A DNA stretch of 64,000 bases from Rhizobium leguminosarum (lineage in GTDB: Bacteria; Pseudomonadota; Alphaproteobacteria; Rhizobiales; Rhizobiaceae), in the NCBI RefSeq assembly GCF_017876795.1, contig NZ_JAGIOR010000001.1:839501-903500 (forward strand), given 5' to 3'. The notes under the pieces were generated by a model. It worked only from the letters and a program-made list of their open reading frames with translations. It searched no databases and was not told the DNA's origin. Below, in pieces: positions 40,052 to 48,962 of this stretch; within the stretch, counting starts at the first letter, position 1, and every line of letters starts with the position of its first letter. The translations under genes were made by a program, and so were the position numbers.

Positions 40052-41266
40052 ATGGATTTCGAAGCGTTTTTCAAAAACGAGCTGGACGGGCTGCATGCCG
40101 AGGGCCGCTACCGCGTTTTTGCCGATCTCGAGCGCCACCGCGGTAATTTCCCGCGCGCGACGCGCCATACGGCCGATGGCGAAAAGGAAGTCACGGTCTG
40201 GTGCTCCAACGACTATCTCGGCATGGGCCAGAACCCGAAGGTGATCGAGGCGATGAAAAACGCCATCGACCACTGTGGCGCGGGTGCGGGAGGCACCCGG
40301 AATATTTCTGGCACCAACCATCATCACGTCATGCTCGAACGTGAACTTGCCGATCTGCACGCCAAGGAGGCGGCACTGATCTTCACCTCGGGCTATGTGT
40401 CCAACTGGGCGGCACTCGGCACGCTCGGCGCCAAAATTCCCGGCCTGATCATCTTCTCCGACGCCCTGAACCATGCCTCGATGATCGAGGGTATCCGTCA
40501 TGCCAAATGCGACAAGGTGATCTGGAAGCACAATGACGTTGCCGATCTCGAAGCCAGGCTTAAGGCCGCCGATCCGAAGGCGCCGAAGCTGATCGCTTTC
40601 GAGAGCGTTTATTCGATGGATGGCGATATCGCCCCGATCAAGGAAATCTGCGACCTCGCCGACAAATACGGCGCGATGACCTATCTCGACGAAGTGCATG
40701 CGGTCGGCATGTACGGTCCGCGCGGCGGCGGCATTGCCGAGCGCGAGGGGCTGATGGACCGGCTGACGGTGATCGAGGGCACACTCGGCAAGGCTTTCGG
40801 GGTAATGGGCGGTTATATCGCCGCGTCGGCAGCACTTTGCGATTTCATCCGCTCGTTTGCCTCCGGCTTCATCTTCACCACGGCGCTGCCGCCGGCCCTT
40901 GCCGCCGGCGCCGTTGCCTCGATCCAGCACCTGAAGGTCAGCCAGTTCGAGCGGGCCCGCCATCAGGACCGGGTGCGCAAGCTCAGGGCGCTGCTCGATC
41001 AGAACGGCATTCCGCATGTGCCCAATCCGAGCCATATCGTGCCGGTGCTGGTCGGCGATGCGGCCAAGTGCAAATGGATTTCCGACCTGTTGCTCGACAA
41101 TTGCGGCGTCTACGTCCAGCCGATCAACTATCCCACCGTGCCGAAGAAGACCGAGCGTCTGCGCATCACGCCGACGCCGCTGCATTCGGACGCCGATATC
41201 GCCCATCTGGTCGAGGCGCTGCATTCGCTCTGGTCGCGCTGCGCGCTGGCAAGGCACGTCGCCTGA
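40052..41266 (+). CDS. hemA: 5-aminolevulinate synthase
   Basis: A 404-aa PLP enzyme condensing glycine and succinyl-CoA to 5-aminolevulinate, the alphaproteobacterial (C4) entry to heme. [20 protein letters not shown] is the usual N-terminus. [35 protein letters not shown] and [20 protein letters not shown] are signatures; the PLP lysine is K247 in [13 protein letters not shown]. The frame is open to 39998, but ATG 40052 (preceded by GGAG) matches the family start. It is monocistronic by position. Confidence 0.97.
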   Translation: MDFEAFFKNELDGLHAEGRYRVFADLERHRGNFPRATRHTADGEKEVTVWCSNDYLGMGQNPKVIEAMKNAIDHCGAGAGGTRNISGTNHHHVMLERELADLHAKEAALIFTSGYVSNWAALGTLGAKIPGLIIFSDALNHASMIEGIRHAKCDKVIWKHNDVADLEARLKAADPKAPKLIAFESVYSMDGDIAPIKEICDLADKYGAMTYLDEVHAVGMYGPRGGGIAEREGLMDRLTVIEGTLGKAFGVMGGYIAASAALCDFIRSFASGFIFTTALPPALAAGAVASIQHLKVSQFERARHQDRVRKLRALLDQNGIPHVPNPSHIVPVLVGDAAKCKWISDLLLDNCGVYVQPINYPTVPKKTERLRITPTPLHSDADIAHLVEALHSLWSRCALARHVA

Positions 41267-41503
41267 TTTTTCGATGATCGCTCCGTCATAGTTCAGGACC
41301 TCCATTGGAGGTTCTGACCATGATCGTCCTGTTTCCCGCAAGGGCTCCCCTGCAGCGTCCCTGCGTGTGCCTAAAATTTTACCCGCGCTGCTTCGGTCTC
41401 AAGGCCGACGATATATCGTCATCGGTCCGACCGATGCGCCTGGATCTTCCTCTGCGCTTGTACCTTCCGCCCACTGTCTTGCCATCCGGATCTCCCGATT
41501 GCG

Positions 41504-41553
41504 TGAGAAAACCTTTTCTCACTTGACACATGGGTTGGTAAAAGCTTTTCTCA
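41504..41553 (+). promoter_or_regulatory. Paired LacI-type operators around a -35 box
   Basis: The perfect-arm palindrome TGAGAAAACCTTTTCTCA (41504-41521) and a related site TGGTAAAAGCTTTTCTCA (41536-41553) share the half-site TTTTCTCA. Their centres are 32 bp apart, about three helical turns. TTGACA (41524-41529) lies between them. This fits cooperative repression of the LacI-type gene and operon that follow. Confidence 0.8.
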
Positions 41554-41576
41554 AGCCACTTCAGAAGGAGGAAACT

Positions 41577-42599
41577 CTGAACATAGCGGGAGGAAAAAGA
41601 GGCAGGATCACCATCCATGAGGTGGCCGCGGCTGCCGGGGTGAGCATTTCGACGGCGTCGAAGGCGCTCAACGACACCGGCCGGATGGGTGCGGAAACCC
41701 GCGAGCGGGTGAAGCGGATCGCCGGCGAAATCGGCTATCGGCCGAATGCGCTGGCGAGAGGGCTTCTCAGCAAACGCAGCTTCACCATCGGGCTCTTGAC
41801 CAACGACACTTACGGCCGTTTCACCCTGCCGGTGATGGCGGGTATTTCGGACGCGCTGGTCGATCATGGGGTTTCGGTTTTTCTCTGTGCCATCGAGGAC
41901 GATCCGGCGCTCGCCCAGATCCATGTCGATGCGATGCTGGACAAACAGGTCGACGGCATCATCGCCACGGGAAAGCGGCTGGACAGGCGCCTGCCTGTCG
42001 ATCTGTCGAATTTGCACGTGCCTGTCGTCTACGCCTTCACCGAGGGGACGCAGAACAGTGTCACCTTCCGCTCGGACGACGAACAGGGCGCGAGACTGGC
42101 GGTAGAATGGCTTGCCAAGGTCGGGCGGCGGCGGATCGCGCATATCACCGGGCCGGAAGAGTTCTTTTCGGTGCGCGAGCGTGCCGGCGCCTATCACGCG
42201 GTGGCAGGTCACCGCGAGCCGGTGCTCTACGGCGTCTGGTCGGAAAGCTGGGGCCATGAGGCGGTGGAGCAGCTTTGGAAGAGGCCGGGAGAAAAGCCAG
42301 ACGCGCTGTTCTGCGGCAATGACCAGATTGCCCGCGGTGCCGCCGATGCGCTGCGCGAGCGCGGCGTCAAGGTGCCGCAGGATGTCTCGGTGATCGGCTT
42401 CGACAATTGGGAGATTGTCGCCGCCCAGACCCGGCCGCCGCTGACGACGGTGGATATGGAGTTGAAGGAGCTCGGGCGGCAGGCCGGATTGACGGTGCTG
42501 GCGCTTGCGGAAGGACGGCCGGTCGAGCCGGGCGTGAGGAAATTGCCGTGCCGGCTGATCGTCCGGCAGTCATGCGGGGGCAAAGCCCCCACTGAATGA
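41577..42599 (+). CDS. LacI-family repressor of the arabinoside operon (apparent CTG start)
   Basis: A 340-aa LacI/GalR regulator. The N-terminal helix-turn-helix reads ITIHEVAAAAGVSISTASKA then LNDTGRMGAETRERV, with the hinge NALARGLLSKRS. The periplasmic-binding-like sensor domain begins FTIGLLTNDTYGRF and ends with a VSVIGFDNWEI-type segment. There is no ATG, GTG or TTG in frame between the promoter and the HTH. A perfect AGGAGG (41566-41571) sits 5 bases before CTG 41577, so CTG is the likely start. It probably represses its own gene and the downstream ABC/GH127 operon; the inducer is likely an arabinose-containing sugar. Confidence 0.85.
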   Translation: MNIAGGKRGRITIHEVAAAAGVSISTASKALNDTGRMGAETRERVKRIAGEIGYRPNALARGLLSKRSFTIGLLTNDTYGRFTLPVMAGISDALVDHGVSVFLCAIEDDPALAQIHVDAMLDKQVDGIIATGKRLDRRLPVDLSNLHVPVVYAFTEGTQNSVTFRSDDEQGARLAVEWLAKVGRRRIAHITGPEEFFSVRERAGAYHAVAGHREPVLYGVWSESWGHEAVEQLWKRPGEKPDALFCGNDQIARGAADALRERGVKVPQDVSVIGFDNWEIVAAQTRPPLTTVDMELKELGRQAGLTVLALAEGRPVEPGVRKLPCRLIVRQSCGGKAPTE

Positions 42600-42667
42600 G
42601 ACCAAGGGAATAGTACCAAGAGAATGAGCAAAGGCGCAGGGAGATGCGCCATATCGGGAGGAGTGTC

Positions 42668-43906
42668 ATGATCAAGCGTCTATTGGCGGCGACCAGCATC
42701 GCTACCTTGTGCCTGTTTTCGGCCGCGTCAGCCGCCGAGAATGTCGAAATGTGGGTTCGCACGGGGATCGGCGACTCCTTCAAGAAGGTCGTCGAGGCCT
42801 ATAATTCCGGCCACGAGAACAAGGTCGTGGTGACCGAGGTGACGTTCTCCGAACTGGTGCAGAAATATGCGACGGCGATTGCCGGCGGACAGGCGCCGGA
42901 CGCCCTGTCGATGGATCTGATCTATAACCCCGCCTTTGCTGCCGCCGGCCAGCTGGAAGACCTGACGGATTGGGCAAAATCGCTGCCCTATTTCAACTCG
43001 CTGTCGCCGTCGCATGTGCGCCTCGGCACCTATCAGGACAAGATTTACGGCCTGCCGCTTTCGGTGGAGACATCGGTCTTTGCCTGGAACAAGGATCTCT
43101 ACAAGAAGGCCGGTCTCGACCCGGAAAAGGCGCCTGATAACTGGGATGAAATCACCGCCAACGCCGAGAAGATCCGGGCGCTGGGTGACGATACCTACGG
43201 CTTCTATTTCTCCGGCGGCGGCTGCGGCGGCTGCATGATCTTCACCTTCACGCCGCTCACCTGGGGTGCGGGCGCCGATATCCTGTCGGCCGACAGCAAG
43301 ACGGCGACGCTCGATACGCCGCAGATGCGCAAGGCCGTCGACATCTACCGCAACATGGTCAAGAAGGACCTGGTGCCGGCGGGTGCGGCCAGCGACACCG
43401 GCGCCAACTTCCTGAGTTTCACCAATGGCAAGATCGGCCAACAAAGCCTCGGCGCCTTTGCCATCGGAACGCTGGTGACCCAGCATCCCGACATCAACTT
43501 CGGCGTGACCCTGATCCCCGGCGTCGACGGCAAGCCTTCGTCCTTTGCCGGCGGCGACAATTTCGTCATCACCAAGGGCACGAAGAAGATCGACGCGGTG
43601 AAGGAGTTCCTCGAATATATCTATTCGATGGACGGCCAGAAGATCATGGCGAAATACGGCAGCCTGCCGACGCGCGGCGATATCGCCGACAAGGTGCTGG
43701 ACGGTCTCGACCCGCGCATGCAGGTCGGCCTCAAGGCGATCAGCGTCGCCAAGACCCCCTATACGCTGCAGTTCAACGACCTGATCAACAGCGCCAACGG
43801 CCCTTGGGCAAGCTTCACCAACGCCTCGATCTTCGGCGACGATGTCGATGGCGCGTTTTCGAGCGCCCAGTCGGAAATGCAATCGATCATCGATAGCGGC
43901 CAATAA
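42668..43906 (+). CDS. ABC sugar-binding protein (arabinoside uptake)
   Basis: A 412-aa family-1 extracellular solute-binding protein. The signal peptide is MIKRLLAATSIATLCLFSAA, cleaved near SA|AENVEMW. The MalE-like fold shows GLPLSVETSVFAWNKDLYKK and GGDNFVITKGTKKIDAVKEF. The start has a GGGAGGAG site. It contains an unusual GGGCGGCMIF segment (about residue 185) with two cysteines. It binds the sugar imported by the two permeases that follow; ligand inferred from the GH127 gene. Confidence 0.9.
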   Translation: MIKRLLAATSIATLCLFSAASAAENVEMWVRTGIGDSFKKVVEAYNSGHENKVVVTEVTFSELVQKYATAIAGGQAPDALSMDLIYNPAFAAAGQLEDLTDWAKSLPYFNSLSPSHVRLGTYQDKIYGLPLSVETSVFAWNKDLYKKAGLDPEKAPDNWDEITANAEKIRALGDDTYGFYFSGGGCGGCMIFTFTPLTWGAGADILSADSKTATLDTPQMRKAVDIYRNMVKKDLVPAGAASDTGANFLSFTNGKIGQQSLGAFAIGTLVTQHPDINFGVTLIPGVDGKPSSFAGGDNFVITKGTKKIDAVKEFLEYIYSMDGQKIMAKYGSLPTRGDIADKVLDGLDPRMQVGLKAISVAKTPYTLQFNDLINSANGPWASFTNASIFGDDVDGAFSSAQSEMQSIIDSGQ

Positions 43907-43910
43907 CTCT

Positions 43911-43931
43911 CTCCCGGCCGCGGCCGGGGAG
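43911..43931 (+). other. GC-rich hairpin between binding protein and permease genes
   Basis: CTCCCGGCCG and CGGCCGGGGAG pair with one bulge directly after the binding-protein stop. In ABC operons such hairpins often stabilise the upstream mRNA so that binding protein exceeds permease. Here it is inferred by analogy. Confidence 0.6.
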
Positions 43932-43981
43932 CGGTGGCAGCTTCCCGGCCAAATCCCAACCGACAGATGCGGAGCGTTTCG

Positions 43982-44899
43982 ATGACCGGTTCCGGTCCAG
44001 AGATCCTATTGCCTCGGCGCCGGCGACGCCGCCGTTCGAACTGGCGCGGCCTTGCCTATATCGCGCCGGCCATGGCGCTGGTCATCGTCTTCTTCCTCAT
44101 GCCGGTTCTGTTCACCGGGTGGATGAGCCTGCACAACTGGCCGCTGATGGGGGCGTCGCGCTGGATCGGCTTCAACAATTATTACCGCATGGTCAACGAC
44201 ACCCGCTTCATGACGGCGCTCTATTTCACCGCCTATTATACGCTCATCGTCACCGTCGCCATTTTCGCCGTCGCCTTTCCGCTGGCGATTTTCGTCGAGA
44301 AGGAACGGCAGTTCGTCAGTGCCTATCGCACGGTCATCTTCCTGCCGGTTGTCGTTGGTCTCGCCACCGCCTCGCTGCTCTGGGTCTGGCTTGCCAATGT
44401 CGATAGCGGCTTCATCGGCCCGGCGCTGAAGGCGCTCGGCCTGGTCGAAAAGAGCCCCAACTTGCTGGCCACCTTCGACACCGCCTTTCTGACGATCGTG
44501 GTGATGGTCGTCTGGAAGATCGCCGGTTTCACCATGATCATTCTTCTCACCGGGCTGCAGGCCATCCCGTCGGAGCTGACCGAGGCCGCCCGTATCGACG
44601 GCGCCGGCCGCTGGCAGCGTTTCCGGCATCTGACGCTGCCGTTGATGCGCAAGACCATCGCGCTGGCGCTGATCGTCTCGGTTACCGGCTCGATCCTCGC
44701 CTTCGACCAGTTCTACATCATGACGTCGGGCGGACCGCAGAACAAGATGATCTCGGTGGTCTATTACATCTTCAATCAGTCTTTCGTGTCGTTCAATCTC
44801 GGTTATGGCGCAGCGCTGTCGATCGTGCTGCTCGCCATCCTGGTGGCGATCAGCATCGTGCAGCTCTGGCTGCTGCGCGTCGGGGAGGAGCGTCCATGA
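43982..44899 (+). CDS. ABC sugar permease, MalF-type
   Basis: A 305-aa inner-membrane permease with six hydrophobic helices. The coupling EAA motif is LTEAARIDGAGRWQRFRHLT then LPLMRKTI. The N-terminus MTGSGPEILLPRRRRRRRSN is basic and cytoplasmic. ATG 43982 has GGAG eight bases upstream; earlier ATGs at 43934 and 43967 are weaker. It overlaps the next permease by 4 bp (ATGA). Confidence 0.9.
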   Translation: MTGSGPEILLPRRRRRRRSNWRGLAYIAPAMALVIVFFLMPVLFTGWMSLHNWPLMGASRWIGFNNYYRMVNDTRFMTALYFTAYYTLIVTVAIFAVAFPLAIFVEKERQFVSAYRTVIFLPVVVGLATASLLWVWLANVDSGFIGPALKALGLVEKSPNLLATFDTAFLTIVVMVVWKIAGFTMIILLTGLQAIPSELTEAARIDGAGRWQRFRHLTLPLMRKTIALALIVSVTGSILAFDQFYIMTSGGPQNKMISVVYYIFNQSFVSFNLGYGAALSIVLLAILVAISIVQLWLLRVGEERP

Positions 44900-45759
44900 T
44901 CACCTCAAGGGAGCGCCGCGCCCGCAAAGCCTTTCGCGTGAAGTCCGCCTATCATCTCACCGGCATCGCCATCTCGATCTTCTTTCTTGCCCCCTTCGTG
45001 ATCACGCTGCTGTCGTCCTTCCGGCATGGCACGGAGGCCAGCCTGCCGCCCTTGCCGCCGTGGCCGACATCCGGCGTCAGCATCGATTCCTACGCGCTGC
45101 TCGATACGTTCGGCGCCGGTATCTGGCAGCATATGATCAACTCGCTGTTGGTCTCGGTCGCCACCGTGGTGCTCACCGTCGGCGTCAGCCTGCTCGCCGG
45201 CTATGGCTTCTCGCGCTATCGCTTCCCGCTGAAGAATGCGCTCTTCGTGCTGATCATCACCACGCTGATGATCCCGTTCCAATCGATCCTGACGCCGCTC
45301 TTCATCATCCTGGCAAAACTCGGCCTCAACAATTCGCTGCTCGGGCTGACGCTGGTCTATGTGACGCTGCAGCTGCCCTTCTCGGTCTTCATGATGCGCA
45401 ACGCCTTCGATGCGGTGCCGAAGGAGATCGAAGAGGCGGCGCGCATCGATGGCGCCCGTGACCTCAGGCTCTTGGCCCGCGTCCTGCTGCCGCTGGTGCT
45501 TCCGGGTGTGGCGACGGTGGCAATCTTTGCCTTCCTGAATGCCTGGAACGAGTTTCTGGCCGCCCTCGTGCTGCTCTCCAGCAATGAGAAATACACCCTG
45601 CCGGTGCTGATGACGGCGGTTCGCGCCGGACGGCTCGGCGCCATCAACTGGGGAGCGGTCCAGGCCGGCGTCGTCGTCATGACGATCCCTTGCCTGATCG
45701 TCTTCCTGCTCCTGCAACGCTACTACATGCGCGGGCTGATGGCCGGCGCGGTGAAATGA
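44896..45759 (+). CDS. ABC sugar permease, MalG-type
   Basis: A 287-aa permease of the MalG/UgpE class. The hydrophobic N-terminus is YHLTGIAISIFFLAPFVITL. The EAA loop EIEEAARIDGARDLRLLARV is followed by LLPLVLPGVATVAIFAFLNA then WNEFLAALVL. It is translationally coupled to the MalF-type gene and is followed after 20 bp by the GH127 gene. Confidence 0.92.
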   Translation: MITSRERRARKAFRVKSAYHLTGIAISIFFLAPFVITLLSSFRHGTEASLPPLPPWPTSGVSIDSYALLDTFGAGIWQHMINSLLVSVATVVLTVGVSLLAGYGFSRYRFPLKNALFVLIITTLMIPFQSILTPLFIILAKLGLNNSLLGLTLVYVTLQLPFSVFMMRNAFDAVPKEIEEAARIDGARDLRLLARVLLPLVLPGVATVAIFAFLNAWNEFLAALVLLSSNEKYTLPVLMTAVRAGRLGAINWGAVQAGVVVMTIPCLIVFLLLQRYYMRGLMAGAVK

Positions 45760-45779
45760 TTCCGAGGAAAGTCGAACCC

Positions 45780-47702
45780 ATGACCAAATCAAGCAACGAC
45801 CGCCAGTTTCGTCCCGTCGCCGTTCCCGATGTGGAGCTCGGCGGCTTCTGGGGCAAATGGCAGGACGCCGTCTGCAATTCCACCGCCGAGGCCCTGCTCG
45901 ACCGCTGCGTCGAGGCCGGCATGCTGAAGGCGATCGACGTCTCCAAGCCAAGCCCCGGCGTGGTCATTCCCATTCAGCCCTGGGGCGGGACGACGCAGAT
46001 GTTCTGGGATTCCGACCTCGGCAAGTCGATCGAGACCATCGCCTATTCACTTTATCGCCGGCCGAACCCGAAGCTGGAGGCGCGCGCCGACGAAATCATC
46101 GACATGTATGAAAGACTGCAGGACGAGGACGGTTATCTCAACGCCTGGTTCCAGCGCGTCGAGCCCGCCCGCCGCTGGACCAACCTGCGCGACCACCACG
46201 AACTTTATTGCGCCGGCCACCTGATGGAAGCCGCGGTCGCCTATTATCAGGCGACCGGCAAGCGCAAGCTGCTCGATATCATGTGCCGCTTTGCCGATTA
46301 CATGATCACGATATTCGGCCGTGGTGAAGGCCAGTTCCCCGGTTATTGCGGCCATGAGGAAGTCGAGCTTGCGCTGGTCAAGCTTGCCCGCGTCACTGGC
46401 GAAAAGAAATATCTCGAACTGTCGAAATTCTTCATCGACGAGCGCGGCACCGAGCCGCATTTCTTCACGGCGGAGGCGGCAAAAGATGGCCGCAGCCTGT
46501 CCGACTATCATCAGAAGACCTATGAATATGCGCAGGCGCACCAGCCGGTGCGCGAGCAGACCAAGGTCGTCGGCCATGCCGTGCGCGCCATGTACCTCTA
46601 TTCCGGCATGGCCGACATCGCCACCGAATATAAGGACGACAGCCTGACGGCAGCGCTGGAAACGCTGTGGGACGATCTGACCACCAAGCAGATGTACATC
46701 ACCGGCGGCATCGGCCCGGCCGCCTCCAATGAAGGCTTCACCGACTATTACGACCTGCCGAACGCCACGGCTTACGCGGAAACCTGCGCCTCGGTCGGCC
46801 TGGTGTTCTGGGCAAGCCGCATGCTCGGGCGCGGCCCCGACCGGCGTTATGCCGATATCATGGAGCAGGCGCTTTATAACGGCGCGCTGCCCGGCCTTTC
46901 CACCGACGGCAAGACCTTCTTTTACGACAATCCGCTCGAAAGCGCCGGCAAGCACCATCGCTGGAAATGGCACCATTGCCCCTGCTGCCCGCCGAATATC
47001 GCCCGGCTGGTGACCTCGATCGGCTCGTATATGTATGCCGTTGCCGATGACGAGATCGCCGTGCATCTCTATGGCGAAAGCACCGCACGACTGAAGCTTG
47101 CCAACGGCGCCGAAGGGCAACTGGAGCAGACCACCAACTATCCCTGGGATGGCGCGGTGGCGTTCACGACCAGGCTCAAGACGCCGGCGAAATTCGCGCT
47201 GTCGCTGCGCATTCCGGATTGGGCTGAAGGTGCCACCCTCAGCGTCAATGGAGAAAGGCTCGATCTCGACGCCAATATCCGCGACGGATATGCCAGGATC
47301 GATCGCCAATGGGCCGACGGCGATCGTATCGATCTCCATCTGCCGCTGGCGCTTCGCCCGCAATATGCCAATCCGAAGGTGCGCCAGGATGCCGGCCGCG
47401 TCGCATTGATGCGCGGCCCGCTGGTCTATTGCGTCGAAACGACCGACAATGGCGAAGACCTCAACGCCATTATCCTGCCCCGCGAACTCCCGGCCGCCGA
47501 AACCGTCGTGCTGAAGGATCTCAACGATGCCGTCGCCCTTGATCTCAAGGTCGCGCGCGAGGAGACATCGAACTGGGGAACACCGCTCTACCGCCATGCG
47601 CCGGCCGAAAGGCAGGTCGCCACCGCGCGTTTCGTGCCCTATCATCTCTGGGACAACCGCGGGCCCGGAGAGATGCTCGTCTGGGTCCAGTCGGACAAGT
47701 AG
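45780..47702 (+). CDS. GH127 beta-L-arabinofuranosidase
   Basis: A 640-aa glycoside hydrolase of the GH127 (DUF1680) family. These enzymes remove terminal beta-L-arabinofuranose, for example from hydroxyproline-linked arabino-oligosaccharides of plant cell-wall glycoproteins. The zinc/cysteine catalytic centre is visible as HHCPCCPPNIARL (CxCC), with YAETCASVGLVFWASRML and MYITGGIGPAASNEGF upstream. There is no signal peptide, so it acts in the cytosol on imported oligosaccharide. ATG 45780 has a GAGGAAAG site. It lies between the permeases and the ATPase of one operon. Confidence 0.9.
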   Translation: MTKSSNDRQFRPVAVPDVELGGFWGKWQDAVCNSTAEALLDRCVEAGMLKAIDVSKPSPGVVIPIQPWGGTTQMFWDSDLGKSIETIAYSLYRRPNPKLEARADEIIDMYERLQDEDGYLNAWFQRVEPARRWTNLRDHHELYCAGHLMEAAVAYYQATGKRKLLDIMCRFADYMITIFGRGEGQFPGYCGHEEVELALVKLARVTGEKKYLELSKFFIDERGTEPHFFTAEAAKDGRSLSDYHQKTYEYAQAHQPVREQTKVVGHAVRAMYLYSGMADIATEYKDDSLTAALETLWDDLTTKQMYITGGIGPAASNEGFTDYYDLPNATAYAETCASVGLVFWASRMLGRGPDRRYADIMEQALYNGALPGLSTDGKTFFYDNPLESAGKHHRWKWHHCPCCPPNIARLVTSIGSYMYAVADDEIAVHLYGESTARLKLANGAEGQLEQTTNYPWDGAVAFTTRLKTPAKFALSLRIPDWAEGATLSVNGERLDLDANIRDGYARIDRQWADGDRIDLHLPLALRPQYANPKVRQDAGRVALMRGPLVYCVETTDNGEDLNAIILPRELPAAETVVLKDLNDAVALDLKVAREETSNWGTPLYRHAPAERQVATARFVPYHLWDNRGPGEMLVWVQSDK

Positions 47703-47713
47703 GTCGTTTGGGG

Positions 47714-48799
47714 ATGACGAACGGTATGGCTAACAAGAGCGTCGTGCTCGAGGACGTGCGAAAAAGCTATGGTAATCTGCAGGTGGTCCACGGGATCGAC
47801 CTGACGATCGAAGAAGGTGAATTCGTCGTCTTCGTCGGCCCGTCGGGCTGCGGAAAATCGACGCTTCTTCGGATGATCGCCGGCCTGGAGGATGTCACCG
47901 ACGGCGAGGTCGAGATCAAGGGACGCAACGTTACCGATCTCGATCCGTCCGAGCGCGGCATCGCCATGGTCTTCCAGTCCTACGCGCTCTACCCGCATAT
48001 GAGCGTGCGCGACAACCTGGCCTTCGGGCTGAAGATGGCGCGCACCAACGCGGCCGAGATCGAGACGCGCGTCAAGGCAGCCTCGGCGATCCTGAAGATC
48101 GACCATCTTCTCGACCGGCGGCCCGGGCAGCTCTCCGGCGGCCAGCGTCAGCGTGTGGCGATCGGCCGGGCGATCGTGCGCAAGCCCGATGTCTTCCTGT
48201 TCGACGAGCCGCTGTCCAATCTCGATGCGGAACTCAGGGTTTCGATGCGCATCGAGATCGCCCGCCTGCACCGCGAGCTCGGCAACACGATGATCTATGT
48301 CACGCACGACCAGACCGAGGCGATGACGCTCGCCGACAAGATCGTCGTGCTGCGCGACGGCCGCGTCGAGCAGGCCGGAACGCCACGGGAAATCTACGAG
48401 AACCCCGCCAATACTTTCGTCGCGGGTTTCATCGGCTCGCCCCGGATGAACCTCTTGAATGCCCGCTGGGGCAAGGGGAGCCTGGTCGACGTCGCCGGCA
48501 CGCAGATCGAAAGCGGCCTGCCGCCGGCAGACAGGCCGGTGGGAGCGGCGGTGACGCTCGGCCTGCGGCCGGAACATCTGAAAGTGGCATCCGACGCATC
48601 GGCCAGCCTGACGGCAAAAGTCGATTTCTCGGAATATCTCGGGGGAACGCAATATCTCTACTGCCAGCTTGCCGATGGCCAGTCGCTGACCGTCGAGCAT
48701 CGTTCACCGATCAGCATCACCGCGGGCGAGCAGGTCAGCCTGCTGTTCGAGCCGTCGGATTGCCGATTGTTCGATGAGGGGGGCAACCGGTTGCGGTAA
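47714..48799 (+). CDS. ABC sugar transporter ATPase (UgpC/MsmK-type)
   Basis: A 361-aa carbohydrate ABC ATPase with Walker A GPSGCGKS near residue 40, Q-loop MVFQSYALYPHM, signature LSGGQRQR, Walker B VFLFDEP, and a C-terminal TOBE-like regulatory domain (TLGLRPEHLKVASD). It energises import through the two upstream permeases. ATG 47714 is used; TTG 47708 and ATG 47726 are alternatives. It is the last gene of the operon; a two-hairpin repeat follows the stop. Confidence 0.93.
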   Translation: MTNGMANKSVVLEDVRKSYGNLQVVHGIDLTIEEGEFVVFVGPSGCGKSTLLRMIAGLEDVTDGEVEIKGRNVTDLDPSERGIAMVFQSYALYPHMSVRDNLAFGLKMARTNAAEIETRVKAASAILKIDHLLDRRPGQLSGGQRQRVAIGRAIVRKPDVFLFDEPLSNLDAELRVSMRIEIARLHRELGNTMIYVTHDQTEAMTLADKIVVLRDGRVEQAGTPREIYENPANTFVAGFIGSPRMNLLNARWGKGSLVDVAGTQIESGLPPADRPVGAAVTLGLRPEHLKVASDASASLTAKVDFSEYLGGTQYLYCQLADGQSLTVEHRSPISITAGEQVSLLFEPSDCRLFDEGGNRLR

Positions 48800-48800
48800 T

Positions 48801-48913
48801 AGAGCATGATGCCGAAAAGTGTGCGCGGTTTTCGGACGACATCATGCTCTAACTCTTTAATTGAGAACAGGATTCAGATTTTAGGCCAACGGGCCCAAAA
48901 TCATCCTGTTCTA
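48801..48913. repeat. Composite two-hairpin intergenic repeat, copy 4
   Basis: The same unit as at 12001 and 37263, in the same orientation, beginning 2 bp after the ATPase stop. It lies between convergent genes (ABC ATPase and dxr), where its hairpins may help end both transcripts. Confidence 0.92.
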
Positions 48914-48962
48914 GGGTTGACGTTGACAGGCTGGCCGCTCTGCGAGCGGCGGGCTTCGCACT

